Assembly (NCBI GenBank): GCA_963975885.1
Contig: CAXBIS010000012.1
Coordinates: forward strand, 57,741-121,740
Source: Pseudazoarcus sp963975885
GTDB taxonomy: Bacteria > Pseudomonadota > Gammaproteobacteria > Burkholderiales > Rhodocyclaceae
Direction: 5' to 3'
Length of the DNA stretch: 64,000 bases
Under the pieces are notes generated by a model. It had not been told where the DNA came from. It did no database searches and worked only from the letters and a program-made list of their open reading frames with translations. Below, piece by piece: positions 7,788-16,102 of the stretch; the first letter of the stretch is position 1, and every line of letters begins with the position of its first letter. Both the position numbers and the translations under genes were made by a program.

Positions 7788-9074
7788 ATGAACGGCATCT
7801 TCCTCGGCATCGTCCTGATCGCCTTCGCCGCGGCGGCCTGGCGTCAGATCGGTCACGTGCCGGTCGAGGGCCAGCCATCTCCGATGGAGGCACTCTCGTC
7901 GGGCATGATCGACGCGGCCGGCGGCGCGGTGGAACTGGCACTGGGACTGGTCGGCGTGATGACGCTGTTCCTCGGCCTGATGAAGGTCGCCGAGGCCGGC
8001 GGTCTTCTGGTGATCATCGCCAAGCTGATCCGCCCGCTGATGACGCGGCTGTTTCCCGAAGTGCCGCCCAACCACCCCGCGATGGGCGCGATGATCCTCA
8101 ACATGTCGGCCAACGCGCTGGGCCTGGGCAATGCCGCCACGCCCTTCGGCATCCGCGCGATGCAGGAACTCGACAAGCTCAACACACGCCCCGGGACCGC
8201 GACCAACGCGATGGCGCTGTTCCTCGCGATCAACACCTCGAGCATCACGCTGCTGCCCACCGGCGTCATCGCGATCCGTGCGGCAGCCGGCTCGGCCGAT
8301 CCGGCCGCCATCCTTCCGACGACGCTTCTCGCGACCATTTGTGCGACGATCGCCGCCGTATCGGCGGCGTTTCTCTACAGGCGCTTCTTTCCGGTGGGGC
8401 CGCTCGACCCCGATGCGGCACCTGTCGACCGCCCCTGGGTGAACGAGGAAGGCGAACATATCGAGGACGCCGGCGCCTATCCGCTGTGGGTGTCGGTCGC
8501 CGCGCTGGGCACGCTGTTCGCGCTGATCCCGCTGACCATCGTCTATGGTCGTGCGCTCTCGCCGTGGATCGTGCCGGGGCTCATGGTCGGCTTCCTGGTG
8601 TTCGGGGCGACGCGCGGCGTGCGTATCTACGAGGTCTTCGTCGAAGGTGCCAAGGACGGCTTCCAGGTCGCGCTGCGCATCATTCCGTATCTGGTCGCGA
8701 TTCTGGTGGCGGTCGGCATGTTCCGCGCCAGCGGCGCGATGGACTACATGGTGGCCACGCTGGGCGCGCTCACCGGCAAGGTCGGCCTGCCCGCCGAGGC
8801 ATTGCCGATGGCCTTGCTGCGGCCTTTGTCCGGTTCCGGCGCCTACGGCGTGATGGCCTCCATCATCAACGATCCGAGCATCGGCCCGGACAGTTATGTG
8901 GGCATGCTGGTGACCACGCTGCAGGGCTCGACCGAGACCACCTTCTATGTGCTCGCGGTGTATTTCGGCGCGGTGCAGATTCGTCGCATTCGCCACACCC
9001 TGGCCGCGGCGCTGACCGCGGACGTGGTGGCCGTCATCGCGGCGGTGGCGATCTGCTCCTACCTGTTCCTGTGA
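7788..9074 (+). CDS. SpmA/SpmB-like nucleoside-recognition (Gate) membrane protein
   Basis: Protein of 428 aa with about ten hydrophobic segments. The N-terminal half resembles SpmA (NHPAMGAMILNMSANALGLG, a conserved Gate-family stretch) and the C-terminal half SpmB (GAKDGFQVALRIIPYLVAIL, PLSGSGAYGVMASI, STETTFYVLAVYFG), so this is a natural SpmA-SpmB fusion. In spore formers these act in spore maturation; in proteobacteria such fusions are presumed transporters of unknown substrate. The stop overlaps the modA start by one base (TGATG), tying it to the molybdate transporter. Confidence 0.85.
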   Translation: MNGIFLGIVLIAFAAAAWRQIGHVPVEGQPSPMEALSSGMIDAAGGAVELALGLVGVMTLFLGLMKVAEAGGLLVIIAKLIRPLMTRLFPEVPPNHPAMGAMILNMSANALGLGNAATPFGIRAMQELDKLNTRPGTATNAMALFLAINTSSITLLPTGVIAIRAAAGSADPAAILPTTLLATICATIAAVSAAFLYRRFFPVGPLDPDAAPVDRPWVNEEGEHIEDAGAYPLWVSVAALGTLFALIPLTIVYGRALSPWIVPGLMVGFLVFGATRGVRIYEVFVEGAKDGFQVALRIIPYLVAILVAVGMFRASGAMDYMVATLGALTGKVGLPAEALPMALLRPLSGSGAYGVMASIINDPSIGPDSYVGMLVTTLQGSTETTFYVLAVYFGAVQIRRIRHTLAAALTADVVAVIAAVAICSYLFL

Positions 9075-9817
9075 TGCGCCCGCTTGTACTCCTCGTGCTG
9101 CTTCTTTTCGCCGTTGCGGCTCAGGCCGCGGAGATTCGCGTCGCGGTCGCGGCAAACTTCCAGACCACCCTGCAGCAGCTCGCCGCGCTGTACAGCGAGC
9201 GCAGCGGCCATCGCCTGGTGATCAGTGCCGGCGCCTCGGGTGCGCTCTATACCCAGATCGTCAATGGCGCGCCGTTCGACGTCTTCCTGTCGGCTGACAC
9301 CGAGCGGCCCGCACGCCTCGAAGTCGAAGGCCATGCGGTTGTCGGCACGCGCTTCGTCTACGCCTATGGCGTGCTCGTGCTGTGGAGTGCCGGACCCGAC
9401 ATGATCGACCCGGATGGCGCGGTGCTCGAACGCGGTGACTACCGTTTCCTCGCCATCGCCGACCCGCGCCTCGCGCCGTACGGCCTGGCCGCAGAGGAAG
9501 TGCTGCGCGCGCGCGGCGTGTTCGATGCGCTCGACGGTGCCGGCCGGCTGGTGCGCGGAAAGTCCATCGGCCAGACCTATGGCCAGATCGCCAGTGGTGC
9601 AGCGGCGCTTGGTTTTGTCGCGCTGGCCCAGGTGCGGGCGAGCGATATCGCCGGCTCACGCTGGCTTCCGTCGCCGGACATGTACACGCCCATCGGCCAG
9701 TCGGCCGTGCTGCTCACGCGCGCGGCGCAAGCCGACGCGGCGCGTGATTTTCTCGCCTGGCTGCGCAGTCCCGAGGCCCGCGCGGTAATCGAGTACGCCG
9801 GCTACCGGCTGGATTGA
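9074..9817 (+). CDS. modA: Molybdate ABC transporter, periplasmic binding protein
   Basis: Protein of 247 aa with a signal peptide (hydrophobic core LLVLLLFAVAAQA, cleavage near residue 18). The mature part starts EIRVAVAANF and continues with the ligand-binding stretch SGHRLVISAGASGALYTQI and FDVFLSADTERP, typical of ModA. It captures molybdate (or tungstate) in the periplasm and delivers it to ModB. The start at 9074 overlaps the previous stop. It is first in modABC. Assignment as molybdate rather than another oxyanion rests on overall similarity and the adjacent modB and modC. Confidence 0.92.
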   Translation: MRPLVLLVLLLFAVAAQAAEIRVAVAANFQTTLQQLAALYSERSGHRLVISAGASGALYTQIVNGAPFDVFLSADTERPARLEVEGHAVVGTRFVYAYGVLVLWSAGPDMIDPDGAVLERGDYRFLAIADPRLAPYGLAAEEVLRARGVFDALDGAGRLVRGKSIGQTYGQIASGAAALGFVALAQVRASDIAGSRWLPSPDMYTPIGQSAVLLTRAAQADAARDFLAWLRSPEARAVIEYAGYRLD

Positions 9818-9819
9818 GC

Positions 9820-10506
9820 ATGCTCTCCCCGCAAGACACGACGGCGCTGTGGATCACCTTCAAGCTCGCTGCAATCAGCACGGTCCTGCTGCTGCTGTGC
9901 GTGACCCCGCTGGCGTGGTGGCTCTCGCAGACCCGCTCGCGCATCAAGACCGTGATCGAGGCCGTGGTATCGCTGCCGCTGGTGCTGCCGCCGACCGTCA
10001 TCGGCTTCTATCTGCTGCTGCTGCTCGGTCCGCAGGGCGCGGTGGGTGGCTTTCTGGAGCGCATCGGCATTGGCCACCTGGCCTTCAGCTTCAGCGGGCT
10101 GGTCATCGGCTCGATGATCTACTCCCTGCCCTTTGTCGTGCAGCCGCTGCAAAACGCCTTTCAGGCAACCGGGGTACGCGTGCTCGAAGCCGCCGCCACC
10201 CTGCGTGCCGGCCCCGTCGACCGCTTCCTGAGCATCGCGCTGCCGCTGGCGCGACGTGGTTTCCTGACCGCGGCGGTGCTGTCTTTTGCCCATACGCTGG
10301 GTGAGTTCGGCGTGATCATCATGCTCGGCGGCAACATCCCCGGTCACACCCAGGTGGCGTCGATTGCGATCTACAACCACGTCGAGGCGATGGATTACGC
10401 TTCGGCGCACGGTCTGGCGGCCGTGCTGGTGGTGTTGTCGTTCTCGCTGCTGTTGCTGGTGTATGCGATCAACCGCCGCTTCAAGGTGGTGGGGGTCGCG
10501 CAATGA
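9820..10506 (+). CDS. modB: Molybdate ABC transporter, permease
   Basis: Integral membrane protein of 228 aa with about five or six membrane helices and the inner-membrane permease signature around EAAATLRAGPVDRFLSIALP (EAA loop that docks on ModC). PLVLPPTVIGFYLLLLLG is typical of ModB. The ATG at 9820 is 3 bp after the modA stop; an in-frame TTG at 9814 is possible but less likely. It ends overlapping modC by 4 bp. Confidence 0.93.
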   Translation: MLSPQDTTALWITFKLAAISTVLLLLCVTPLAWWLSQTRSRIKTVIEAVVSLPLVLPPTVIGFYLLLLLGPQGAVGGFLERIGIGHLAFSFSGLVIGSMIYSLPFVVQPLQNAFQATGVRVLEAAATLRAGPVDRFLSIALPLARRGFLTAAVLSFAHTLGEFGVIIMLGGNIPGHTQVASIAIYNHVEAMDYASAHGLAAVLVVLSFSLLLLVYAINRRFKVVGVAQ

Positions 10507-11576
10507 CGATAGACGCACGTTTGCGGGTGGATCGCGGCGCGTTCGTGCTCGATGTCGACCTGATCCTGCCCTCGCGCGGCGTCACCGCGCTGTTCGGCCC
10601 GTCCGGTGCCGGCAAGACCACCGTGCTGCGTTGCATTGCCGGACTGGAACACGCGGCCGAGGGGCGCGTGGTTTTCGATGGTGAGCTGTGGCAGCACGGC
10701 AGCCGCTTCGTGGCTACGCATGAACGGCGGCTGGGCTACGTGTTCCAGGAGGCCAGCCTGTTTCCGCACCTGAGCGCGCGCGACAACCTGCGCTATGGTT
10801 TCAAGCGCACGCCGCCGGCCGAGCGCCGCATCGGAGAGAACGAAGTCGTGGCATTGCTCGACCTCGCGCTGTTGCTGGAACGACTCCCGGACCAGCTCTC
10901 GGGCGGCGAGCGTCAACGCGTGTCACTGGGCCGGGCGCTGCTGACCAGTCCGCGCCTGCTGTTGCTCGATGAGCCGTTGTCGGCGCTGGATCGTGCCCGC
11001 AAGCTTGAAATCCTGCCCTATCTGGAGCGCCTGCGCGACGAGTTGGACATTCCGATGCTCTACGTCAGCCACGCCCACGACGAGGTGATCCGTCTGGCCG
11101 ATCATCTGGTGTTGATCGAGGCTGGTCGCGAACGCGCCAGCGGCCCGCTGCAGGCCATGCTCTCGCGCACCGACCTGCCGCTGGCGACCGATGCCGAGGC
11201 CAGCGCGATGATCGAAACGACGGTCGTGGACCACGATGACGACTGGCATCTGTCGCGGCTGGCGTTTGCCGGTGGCGAGCTGGTCGTGCCGCGCAGCACG
11301 CGCGCGCCGGGCGAATCCTTGCGGGTGCGCGTGCATGCGCGCGACGTGAGCGTGGCACTGGCGCGGGTGGAAGGCAGCAGCACCAACAATCAGATTGCCG
11401 CGACGGTGGTGGAGATCGCGCCGGCCGACGGCCCCGCCTATGCGATGGTCCGTCTCGACGCGGCCGGCGTGTCGCTGCTCGCGCGCATCACACGGCGCTC
11501 GGCCGACCGGCTTGATCTCGCACCGGGGCGTGAGGTGTGGGTACAGATCAAGTCGGCGGCCTTGCTGGAAGCTTGA
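10503..11576 (+). CDS. modC: Molybdate ABC transporter, ATP-binding protein
   Basis: Protein of 357 aa. ATPase domain with Walker A FGPSGAGKTTVL, Q-loop YVFQEASLFPHL, signature LSGGERQRVSLGRALL, Walker B LLLLDEPLSALD and switch histidine in YVSHAHDE. From about residue 290 a TOBE/Mop-type domain follows, which binds oxyanion and slows uptake when molybdate is plentiful. ATGA overlap with modB shows coupling. Downstream lies a palindromic repeat (11584-11648). Confidence 0.94.
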   Translation: MTIDARLRVDRGAFVLDVDLILPSRGVTALFGPSGAGKTTVLRCIAGLEHAAEGRVVFDGELWQHGSRFVATHERRLGYVFQEASLFPHLSARDNLRYGFKRTPPAERRIGENEVVALLDLALLLERLPDQLSGGERQRVSLGRALLTSPRLLLLDEPLSALDRARKLEILPYLERLRDELDIPMLYVSHAHDEVIRLADHLVLIEAGRERASGPLQAMLSRTDLPLATDAEASAMIETTVVDHDDDWHLSRLAFAGGELVVPRSTRAPGESLRVRVHARDVSVALARVEGSSTNNQIAATVVEIAPADGPAYAMVRLDAAGVSLLARITRRSADRLDLAPGREVWVQIKSAALLEA

Positions 11577-11583
11577 GCAGGAT

Positions 11584-11648
11584 GCAGGGCGCGAACCAAA
11601 GGGCATTGCGTCGTATGAGCCGCACATGCGGCGGATTACGCGCCCTGC
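11584..11648. repeat. REP-like palindromic element between convergent genes
   Basis: Outer arms GCAGGGCGCG (11584-11593) and CGCGCCCTGC (11639-11648) are exact complements, and an inner hairpin GCCGCA-CA-TGCGGC spans 11619-11632. The order of parts and the GGCGGATTACG segment match the element at 25801-25882, so both belong to one dispersed family. It overlaps the last codons of the downstream minus-strand regulator and probably ends transcription from both sides. Confidence 0.6.
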
Positions 11649-12748
11649 TGCGTTGCCGGATGCTTTTGCGTGCGATACCGCCACCACGGCAGAACGCGGC
11701 TCATCGCCAGCACCTCGCCGCAGTGTTCCGGCGCGTAGCCGGGCAGCTTCGCCAGCATGCGCTGCCAGTTTGAATCCCCGAGCAGTTGCAGCAAGGCCTG
11801 GATGCCCGCTTCGGCCAGCGCCGACTTGAGGCAGGCGAGGTGGTATTGCTCCTCGACGATGGGTACGAAATCCAGTCCGCGCGCGCGCGCCGCCGCCTCG
11901 ATGCCCAATCCGACATCGGCCTGTCCCGCGGCCACGGCCTGCGCGACTGCGGTGTGGGACGGTTCGGCGCTGCCGAATCCGCGAATCGAATCGGCGGCAA
12001 TGCCCTGTTCAGCCAGCAATTCGTCCAGCAGCAAGCGCGTGCCGGTGCCCAGTGCGCGGTTGGCGAATCGAACCTTTCGGGCCGTCAGGCTGCGCAGCCC
12101 GGTCAGGCCGAGCGGGTTGCCGGGCGCGACGATCAGCCCCTGTGTGCGGCGTGCAAAGCCGATGATCTTGTGCAGACCCGGTTTGAGCATGGGCTTGTAG
12201 GTGCGATAGGCGAGTGAGCCGCGCGCCGGCTGCAGGCGGGTATGAAAGCCCGCCATCATGCAGCGACCTTCGTTCAATGCCCGGATTGCATCGACGCTGC
12301 CGGTGAAGCGAATGTCCAGATGGAGCTTGCTCGCGCGCGCCTGTTCGCGCAGCGCCGAGAGCGCGTCGTCGTGGCTGGCATGGAAGCTCAGCACGTGGGT
12401 GGAGTCGTCGAAGGCCACGGCGTAGGCGCGTTCCAGGTCCGCTCGCAAGTTCTCGATCTGCGCCTGCAGCCGCGCCTGGGCCTGGCGTTCGGCCCACAGC
12501 AGCTTGGTGCCGAACTCGGTCAGCCGCGCCGGCTGGCCCTTCTCCCACACGATCAACAGGTGGCCCAGCTCGGTCTCCCAGCGTTTGAGCTCACCCCATA
12601 CGTGGCGGTAGGAGTAACCAAGCTGCCGCGCGGCGGCCGAAATCGAGCCGTTGTCCTCGACGGCATGCAGCAGATCGAGCAGCGGATTGCGGATCAGCGC
12701 CGAGCCGCGGGTGTCTGACAGGGTGTAGTGGAACTGGATCCTATGCAC
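11636..12748 (-). CDS. ModE-type HTH regulator with periplasmic-binding-like sensor domain
   Basis: Protein of 370 aa with a GTG start. Residues 15-110 form a ModE-like winged helix-turn-helix (LLDLLHAVEDNGSISAAARQ, then LGYSYRHVWGELKRWE). Residues 130 to about 350 form a PBP-like domain (FHASHDDALSALREQA, AVAAGQADVGLGIEAAARAR) related to substrate-binding proteins, so it senses a small ligand, by context molybdate or tungstate. It is divergent from tupA with a dyad-rich intergenic region that it likely binds. Its 3' end runs into the REP-like element shared with modC. Confidence 0.83.
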   Translation of the reverse strand: MHRIQFHYTLSDTRGSALIRNPLLDLLHAVEDNGSISAAARQLGYSYRHVWGELKRWETELGHLLIVWEKGQPARLTEFGTKLLWAERQAQARLQAQIENLRADLERAYAVAFDDSTHVLSFHASHDDALSALREQARASKLHLDIRFTGSVDAIRALNEGRCMMAGFHTRLQPARGSLAYRTYKPMLKPGLHKIIGFARRTQGLIVAPGNPLGLTGLRSLTARKVRFANRALGTGTRLLLDELLAEQGIAADSIRGFGSAEPSHTAVAQAVAAGQADVGLGIEAAARARGLDFVPIVEEQYHLACLKSALAEAGIQALLQLLGDSNWQRMLAKLPGYAPEHCGEVLAMSRVLPWWRYRTQKHPATQQGA

Positions 12749-12752
12749 GGGC

Positions 12753-12809
12753 GTTCATATTGCTGAAAGTAATCACGATCAATAGATTACGCCAAAACCG
12801 GTAATGAAC
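12753..12809. promoter_or_regulatory. Nested inverted repeats in regulator/tupA divergent region
   Basis: GTAATC at 12769-12774 and GATTAC at 12785-12790 form an inverted repeat with a 10-bp gap; outside it GTTCAT (12753-12758) faces ATGAAC (12804-12809). The area is AT-rich compared with its surroundings. It is a likely operator for the divergent ModE-type regulator, but it is not the classical ModE box. Confidence 0.45.
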
Positions 12810-12877
12810 AGGCGACTACAGGTCGCCGCCCCGTGGCCGCGCTGTTGCGTGGCATCGCGTTTCCCCCAGGAGTGAAC

Positions 12878-13696
12878 ATGAAACCTGCATCCTTGATCCG
12901 TCCGCTGCGCGGTCTGTGCGCCGCCTTCGCCATTTCCGCCTTCGCAGCCGCCGCGCACGCCGAATCCATCGTCGTCGCCTCGACGACCTCGACCGAGCAG
13001 TCCGGCCTGTTCGGCCACATCCTGCCGATCTTCGAGAAGCAAAGCGGCATCGAGGTGCGTGTCGTCGCGCAGGGTACCGGCCAGGCGCTGGAGACGGGCC
13101 GTCGTGGGGACGCCGACGTGCTGTTCGTGCACAACGTCGTCGCCGAGGAGAAGTTCGTCGAGGAAGGCTACGGCGTGGAGCGTTTCCCGGTGATGTACAA
13201 CGACTTCGTGCTGATCGGCGACAAGGCCGATCCCGCCGCCACGGCGGGTGACGACATCACGGCCGCACTGAAGAAGGTGGCTGCCGCCAACGCCGGGTTC
13301 GTCTCGCGCGGTGACAAGAGCGGAACGCACTCCGCCGAGCTGCGCTTCTGGAAGGCCGCCGGCGTCGAGGACAAGGGCACGGGCTACAAGGAATGCGGCT
13401 GCGGCATGGGGCCGGCGCTGAACATCGCTGCGTCGAGCGGCGCCTATGTGATGTCCGACCGCGCGACCTGGCTCAACTTCAAGAACCGCGCCGAGCTGGC
13501 CATCCTCGTCGAGGGTGACGAGCGCCTGTTCAACCAGTACGGCGTGATCCTCGTCAATCCCGACAAGCACGCCCACGTGAAGAAGGCGGCCGGCCAGCAG
13601 TTCATCGACTGGCTGGTGTCGGCCGAAGGGCAGGCCGCGATCGCCGAGTACAAGATCGACGGCCAGCAGCTGTTCTTCCCGAACGCCAACCAGTAA
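12878..13696 (+). CDS. tupA: Tungstate-type ABC transporter, periplasmic binding protein
   Basis: Protein of 272 aa. Signal peptide 1 to about 27, cut after AAAHA. The mature start ESIVVASTTSTEQSGLFGHI carries the TTSTxxSGL anion-binding stretch of TupA/WtpA-like proteins, and the later ADVLFVHN and SRGDKSGTHSAELRFWKAAG are typical. It binds tungstate, perhaps also molybdate. The start at 12878 follows CCAGGAG. No tupB or tupC is nearby, so it either uses modBC or genes elsewhere. A terminator follows at 13717-13748. Confidence 0.88.
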   Translation: MKPASLIRPLRGLCAAFAISAFAAAAHAESIVVASTTSTEQSGLFGHILPIFEKQSGIEVRVVAQGTGQALETGRRGDADVLFVHNVVAEEKFVEEGYGVERFPVMYNDFVLIGDKADPAATAGDDITAALKKVAAANAGFVSRGDKSGTHSAELRFWKAAGVEDKGTGYKECGCGMGPALNIAASSGAYVMSDRATWLNFKNRAELAILVEGDERLFNQYGVILVNPDKHAHVKKAAGQQFIDWLVSAEGQAAIAEYKIDGQQLFFPNANQ

Positions 13697-13716
13697 TCCG
13701 GCTTGTCCGCTCGATG

Positions 13717-13750
13717 AACGCCACCGGGTCGCAGGATCCGGTGGCGTTTT
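13717..13750 (+). terminator. Rho-independent terminator after tupA
   Basis: Stem AACGCCACCGG (13717-13727) with its complement at 13738-13748, 10-nt loop, followed by a short T run (TTTT at 13747-13750). It lies 20 bp past the tupA stop and supports tupA as a single-gene unit. It also faces the usp gene end. Confidence 0.75.
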
Positions 13751-13754
13751 CTCG

Positions 13755-14609
13755 TCAGCGCAACACCAGCACCGGTACCGGCAGCGTGCGCAACAGCGTC
13801 GTGGTGGTGCTGCCGATCATCAGGTGGCGGATGCGCGAGTGGCCATAGGCACCGATCACCACCAGGTCCATGGCGTGTTCGGTGGCATAGTCGCCGAGCG
13901 CGCGTTCGGCGTCGCCGTCGCGGGTGGCGGTGGTGACGTCGAAGCCGCGCGCTTCGAGTTCGGTTCTGGCCCAGCCCAATGCGTCGTCTGCCGACGCACC
14001 GCTGCCGACCGTGACCACATGTACCGGCAGGCCGACCAGCAACGGGCTGGCGGCGACACGCTCGACCGTCTTGCGACCGGTGGGGCTGCCGTCGAAGGCG
14101 ATCATGAAGCGCTCGGGCGTCTTGTAGTGCGCAGCGGTCGCGAGGATGGGTTTGTGGATGGCGCGGATCACGCGCTCCAGGCGGTGGTTCTGCACCGGCT
14201 GGTCGGGCGCGGCGGGGTCGACGTGACGGCGGCCGAGCACCACCAGACGGGTGTCTTCCTCCATCTCGCCCAGCGTCTCGACCAGCGTGCCGTGGCGCTG
14301 GCGCCCTTCCGGCGCCTTCACGCCAAGCTCGGAGGCGCGACTGCGCGCGGCGTCGATCAGGATGCGACCGTGCTCCTGGGCGAGCTTGCTGCGCTGGGCG
14401 TCGAGCTCGGCCAGTTGCTGCAGCAGTTCCTCCTGCGCGCCGACCTTGAGGTTGCCGGAAAAGTCGCTCACCGGCGCCACTTCCTGATGACGATCGATGA
14501 CGTGCAGGAACTCCAGCGGCGCGCCCATGCGCTGCGCCGACCAGGCGGCGTACTCGCACACCGTGGCCGAGGTTTCCGTGCCGTCGATGCAGCCAATGAC
14601 CTTGTTCAT
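13755..14609 (-). CDS. Tandem universal stress protein (two USP domains)
   Basis: Protein of 284 aa with two USP folds. The first starts at residue 1 (MNKVIGCIDGTETSATVCEY). The second starts near 150 (RFMIAFDGSPTGRKTVERVA) and ends with DLVVIGAYGHSRIRHLMIGS, which carries the G-2x-G-9x-G(S/T)-type ATP-binding motif. The ATG at 14609 is chosen because GAGGA stands 8 bp before it. It follows sulP by about 10 bp and is cotranscribed. It may sense ATP or stress and modulate the transporter; that link is inferred from context. Confidence 0.88.
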   Translation of the reverse strand: MNKVIGCIDGTETSATVCEYAAWSAQRMGAPLEFLHVIDRHQEVAPVSDFSGNLKVGAQEELLQQLAELDAQRSKLAQEHGRILIDAARSRASELGVKAPEGRQRHGTLVETLGEMEEDTRLVVLGRRHVDPAAPDQPVQNHRLERVIRAIHKPILATAAHYKTPERFMIAFDGSPTGRKTVERVAASPLLVGLPVHVVTVGSGASADDALGWARTELEARGFDVTTATRDGDAERALGDYATEHAMDLVVIGAYGHSRIRHLMIGSTTTTLLRTLPVPVLVLR

Positions 14610-14620
14610 GTTCGTCATCC

Positions 14621-16102
14621 TCAGTGTCCGCCCATCAGTCGTTCGACGGCGTCCGGCTTGTCGTGGATCGCGAAACGGTCGACCAGCGTCCTGCTCGCCT
14701 CGTCCAGGCCGATGATCTCGACCTCGGTGGCCTCGCGGCGGAACTTGATCACCGCGCGATCGAGCGCGTCGATCGCCGTGATGTCCCAGAAGTGCGCGCG
14801 GGAGACGTCGATTCGCACACGCTCGATGACTTCCTTGAAGTCGAAACCAGCCATGAAGGTGCCGGCCGAGGCGAAGAATACCTCGCCAGTGATCTGGTAG
14901 TGGCGCACGCGGCCGTGGTCGTCGGTGCGTGAGGTCACGCGCAGCACGCGGCCGACCTTGTGGGCGAAGAAGATCCCCGACAGCAGCACGCCCACCAGCA
15001 CGCCCCTGGCCAGGTCGTGGGTGGCGACCACGACTACCACGGTGGCGATCATCACGATGCTGGAGCTGGGCGGGTGTTCGCGCAGCTTGCGGATCGAGCT
15101 CCAGTCGAAGGTGCCGATGGACACCATGATCATCACAGCCACCAGCGCGGCCATCGGGATCTGCGCGACCCACTCGTCGAGAAAAACCACCATGATCAGC
15201 AGGAATGCACCCGCGAGCAGGCAGGACAGGCGACCGCGGCCGCCGGATTTGATGTTGATCACCGACTGGCCGATCATCGCGCAGCCGGCCATGCCGCCGA
15301 TGAAGCCGGTGGCGATGTTGGCCGTGCCCTGGCCGATGCACTCGCGGCGCTTGTCGCTGTTGGTGTCGGTGAGGTCGTCGACGATGGTCGCGGTCATCAG
15401 CGATTCGAGGAGGCCGACCACCATCAGGGTCAGCGAGTACGGGAAGATGATCGCGAGCGTCTCGAAGTTCAGCGGGATGTCGGGGATCAGGAACATCGGC
15501 AGGCTGTCGGGGAGCTCGCCCATGTCGCCCACGGTGCGCACGTCCAGGTTCAGCCACATCGCGATCGCCGTGAGCACGACGATGGTCACCAGCGGCGACG
15601 GAATCGATTTGGTCACCATCGGCAGCAGATAGATGATGGCCAGGCCGCCGGCGGTCATCGCATACACCACCCACGTCACGTTGGTGAGTTCGGGCAGTTG
15701 CGCCATGAAGATCAGGATCGCCAGTGCATTGACGAAGCCGGTCACCACCGAGCGCGACACGAAACGCATCAGCAGATCCAGCCGCAGCATGCCGGCGGCG
15801 ATCTGCAACACGCCGGTGAGCACCGTGGCGGCGAGCAGGTATTGCAGGCCATGTTCCTTGACCAGCGTGACCATCAGCAGCGCCATCGCGCCGGTGGCGG
15901 CCGAGATCATGCCGGGGCGACCGCCCGTGAAGGCGATCACGACGGCCATCGAGAACGAGGCGTAGAGGCCGACCTTGGGGTCGACGCCGGCGATGATGGA
16001 AAACGCGATGGCCTCGGGGATCAGCGCGAGCGCCACCACGAGGCCGGCAAGCGTGTCGCCGCGGATATTGGAAAACCAGTCTTTTCGGATTGTCTGAAAC
16101 AT
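14621..16102 (-). CDS. SulP/SLC26-family anion transporter with STAS domain
   Basis: Protein of 493 aa. The start MFQTIRKDWFSNIRGDTLAG leads into the SulP core (ALIPEAIAFSIIAGVDPKVG, then GGRPGMISAATGAMA), giving about 10-12 membrane helices up to residue 395. A C-terminal STAS domain follows (GEVFFASAGTFMAGF, then HFWDITAIDALDRAV). It imports an anion such as sulfate, bicarbonate or a dicarboxylate; sequence alone does not decide. A longer in-frame start at 16354 adds low-complexity sequence and is rejected. The downstream USP gene is closely coupled. Confidence 0.9.
   Translation of the reverse strand: MFQTIRKDWFSNIRGDTLAGLVVALALIPEAIAFSIIAGVDPKVGLYASFSMAVVIAFTGGRPGMISAATGAMALLMVTLVKEHGLQYLLAATVLTGVLQIAAGMLRLDLLMRFVSRSVVTGFVNALAILIFMAQLPELTNVTWVVYAMTAGGLAIIYLLPMVTKSIPSPLVTIVVLTAIAMWLNLDVRTVGDMGELPDSLPMFLIPDIPLNFETLAIIFPYSLTLMVVGLLESLMTATIVDDLTDTNSDKRRECIGQGTANIATGFIGGMAGCAMIGQSVINIKSGGRGRLSCLLAGAFLLIMVVFLDEWVAQIPMAALVAVMIMVSIGTFDWSSIRKLREHPPSSSIVMIATVVVVVATHDLARGVLVGVLLSGIFFAHKVGRVLRVTSRTDDHGRVRHYQITGEVFFASAGTFMAGFDFKEVIERVRIDVSRAHFWDITAIDALDRAVIKFRREATEVEIIGLDEASRTLVDRFAIHDKPDAVERLMGGH

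Noticed and set aside
7674..9155. 493-codon minus-strand open frame opposite the SpmAB-like gene
   Set aside because: Antisense shadow with no recognisable domain.
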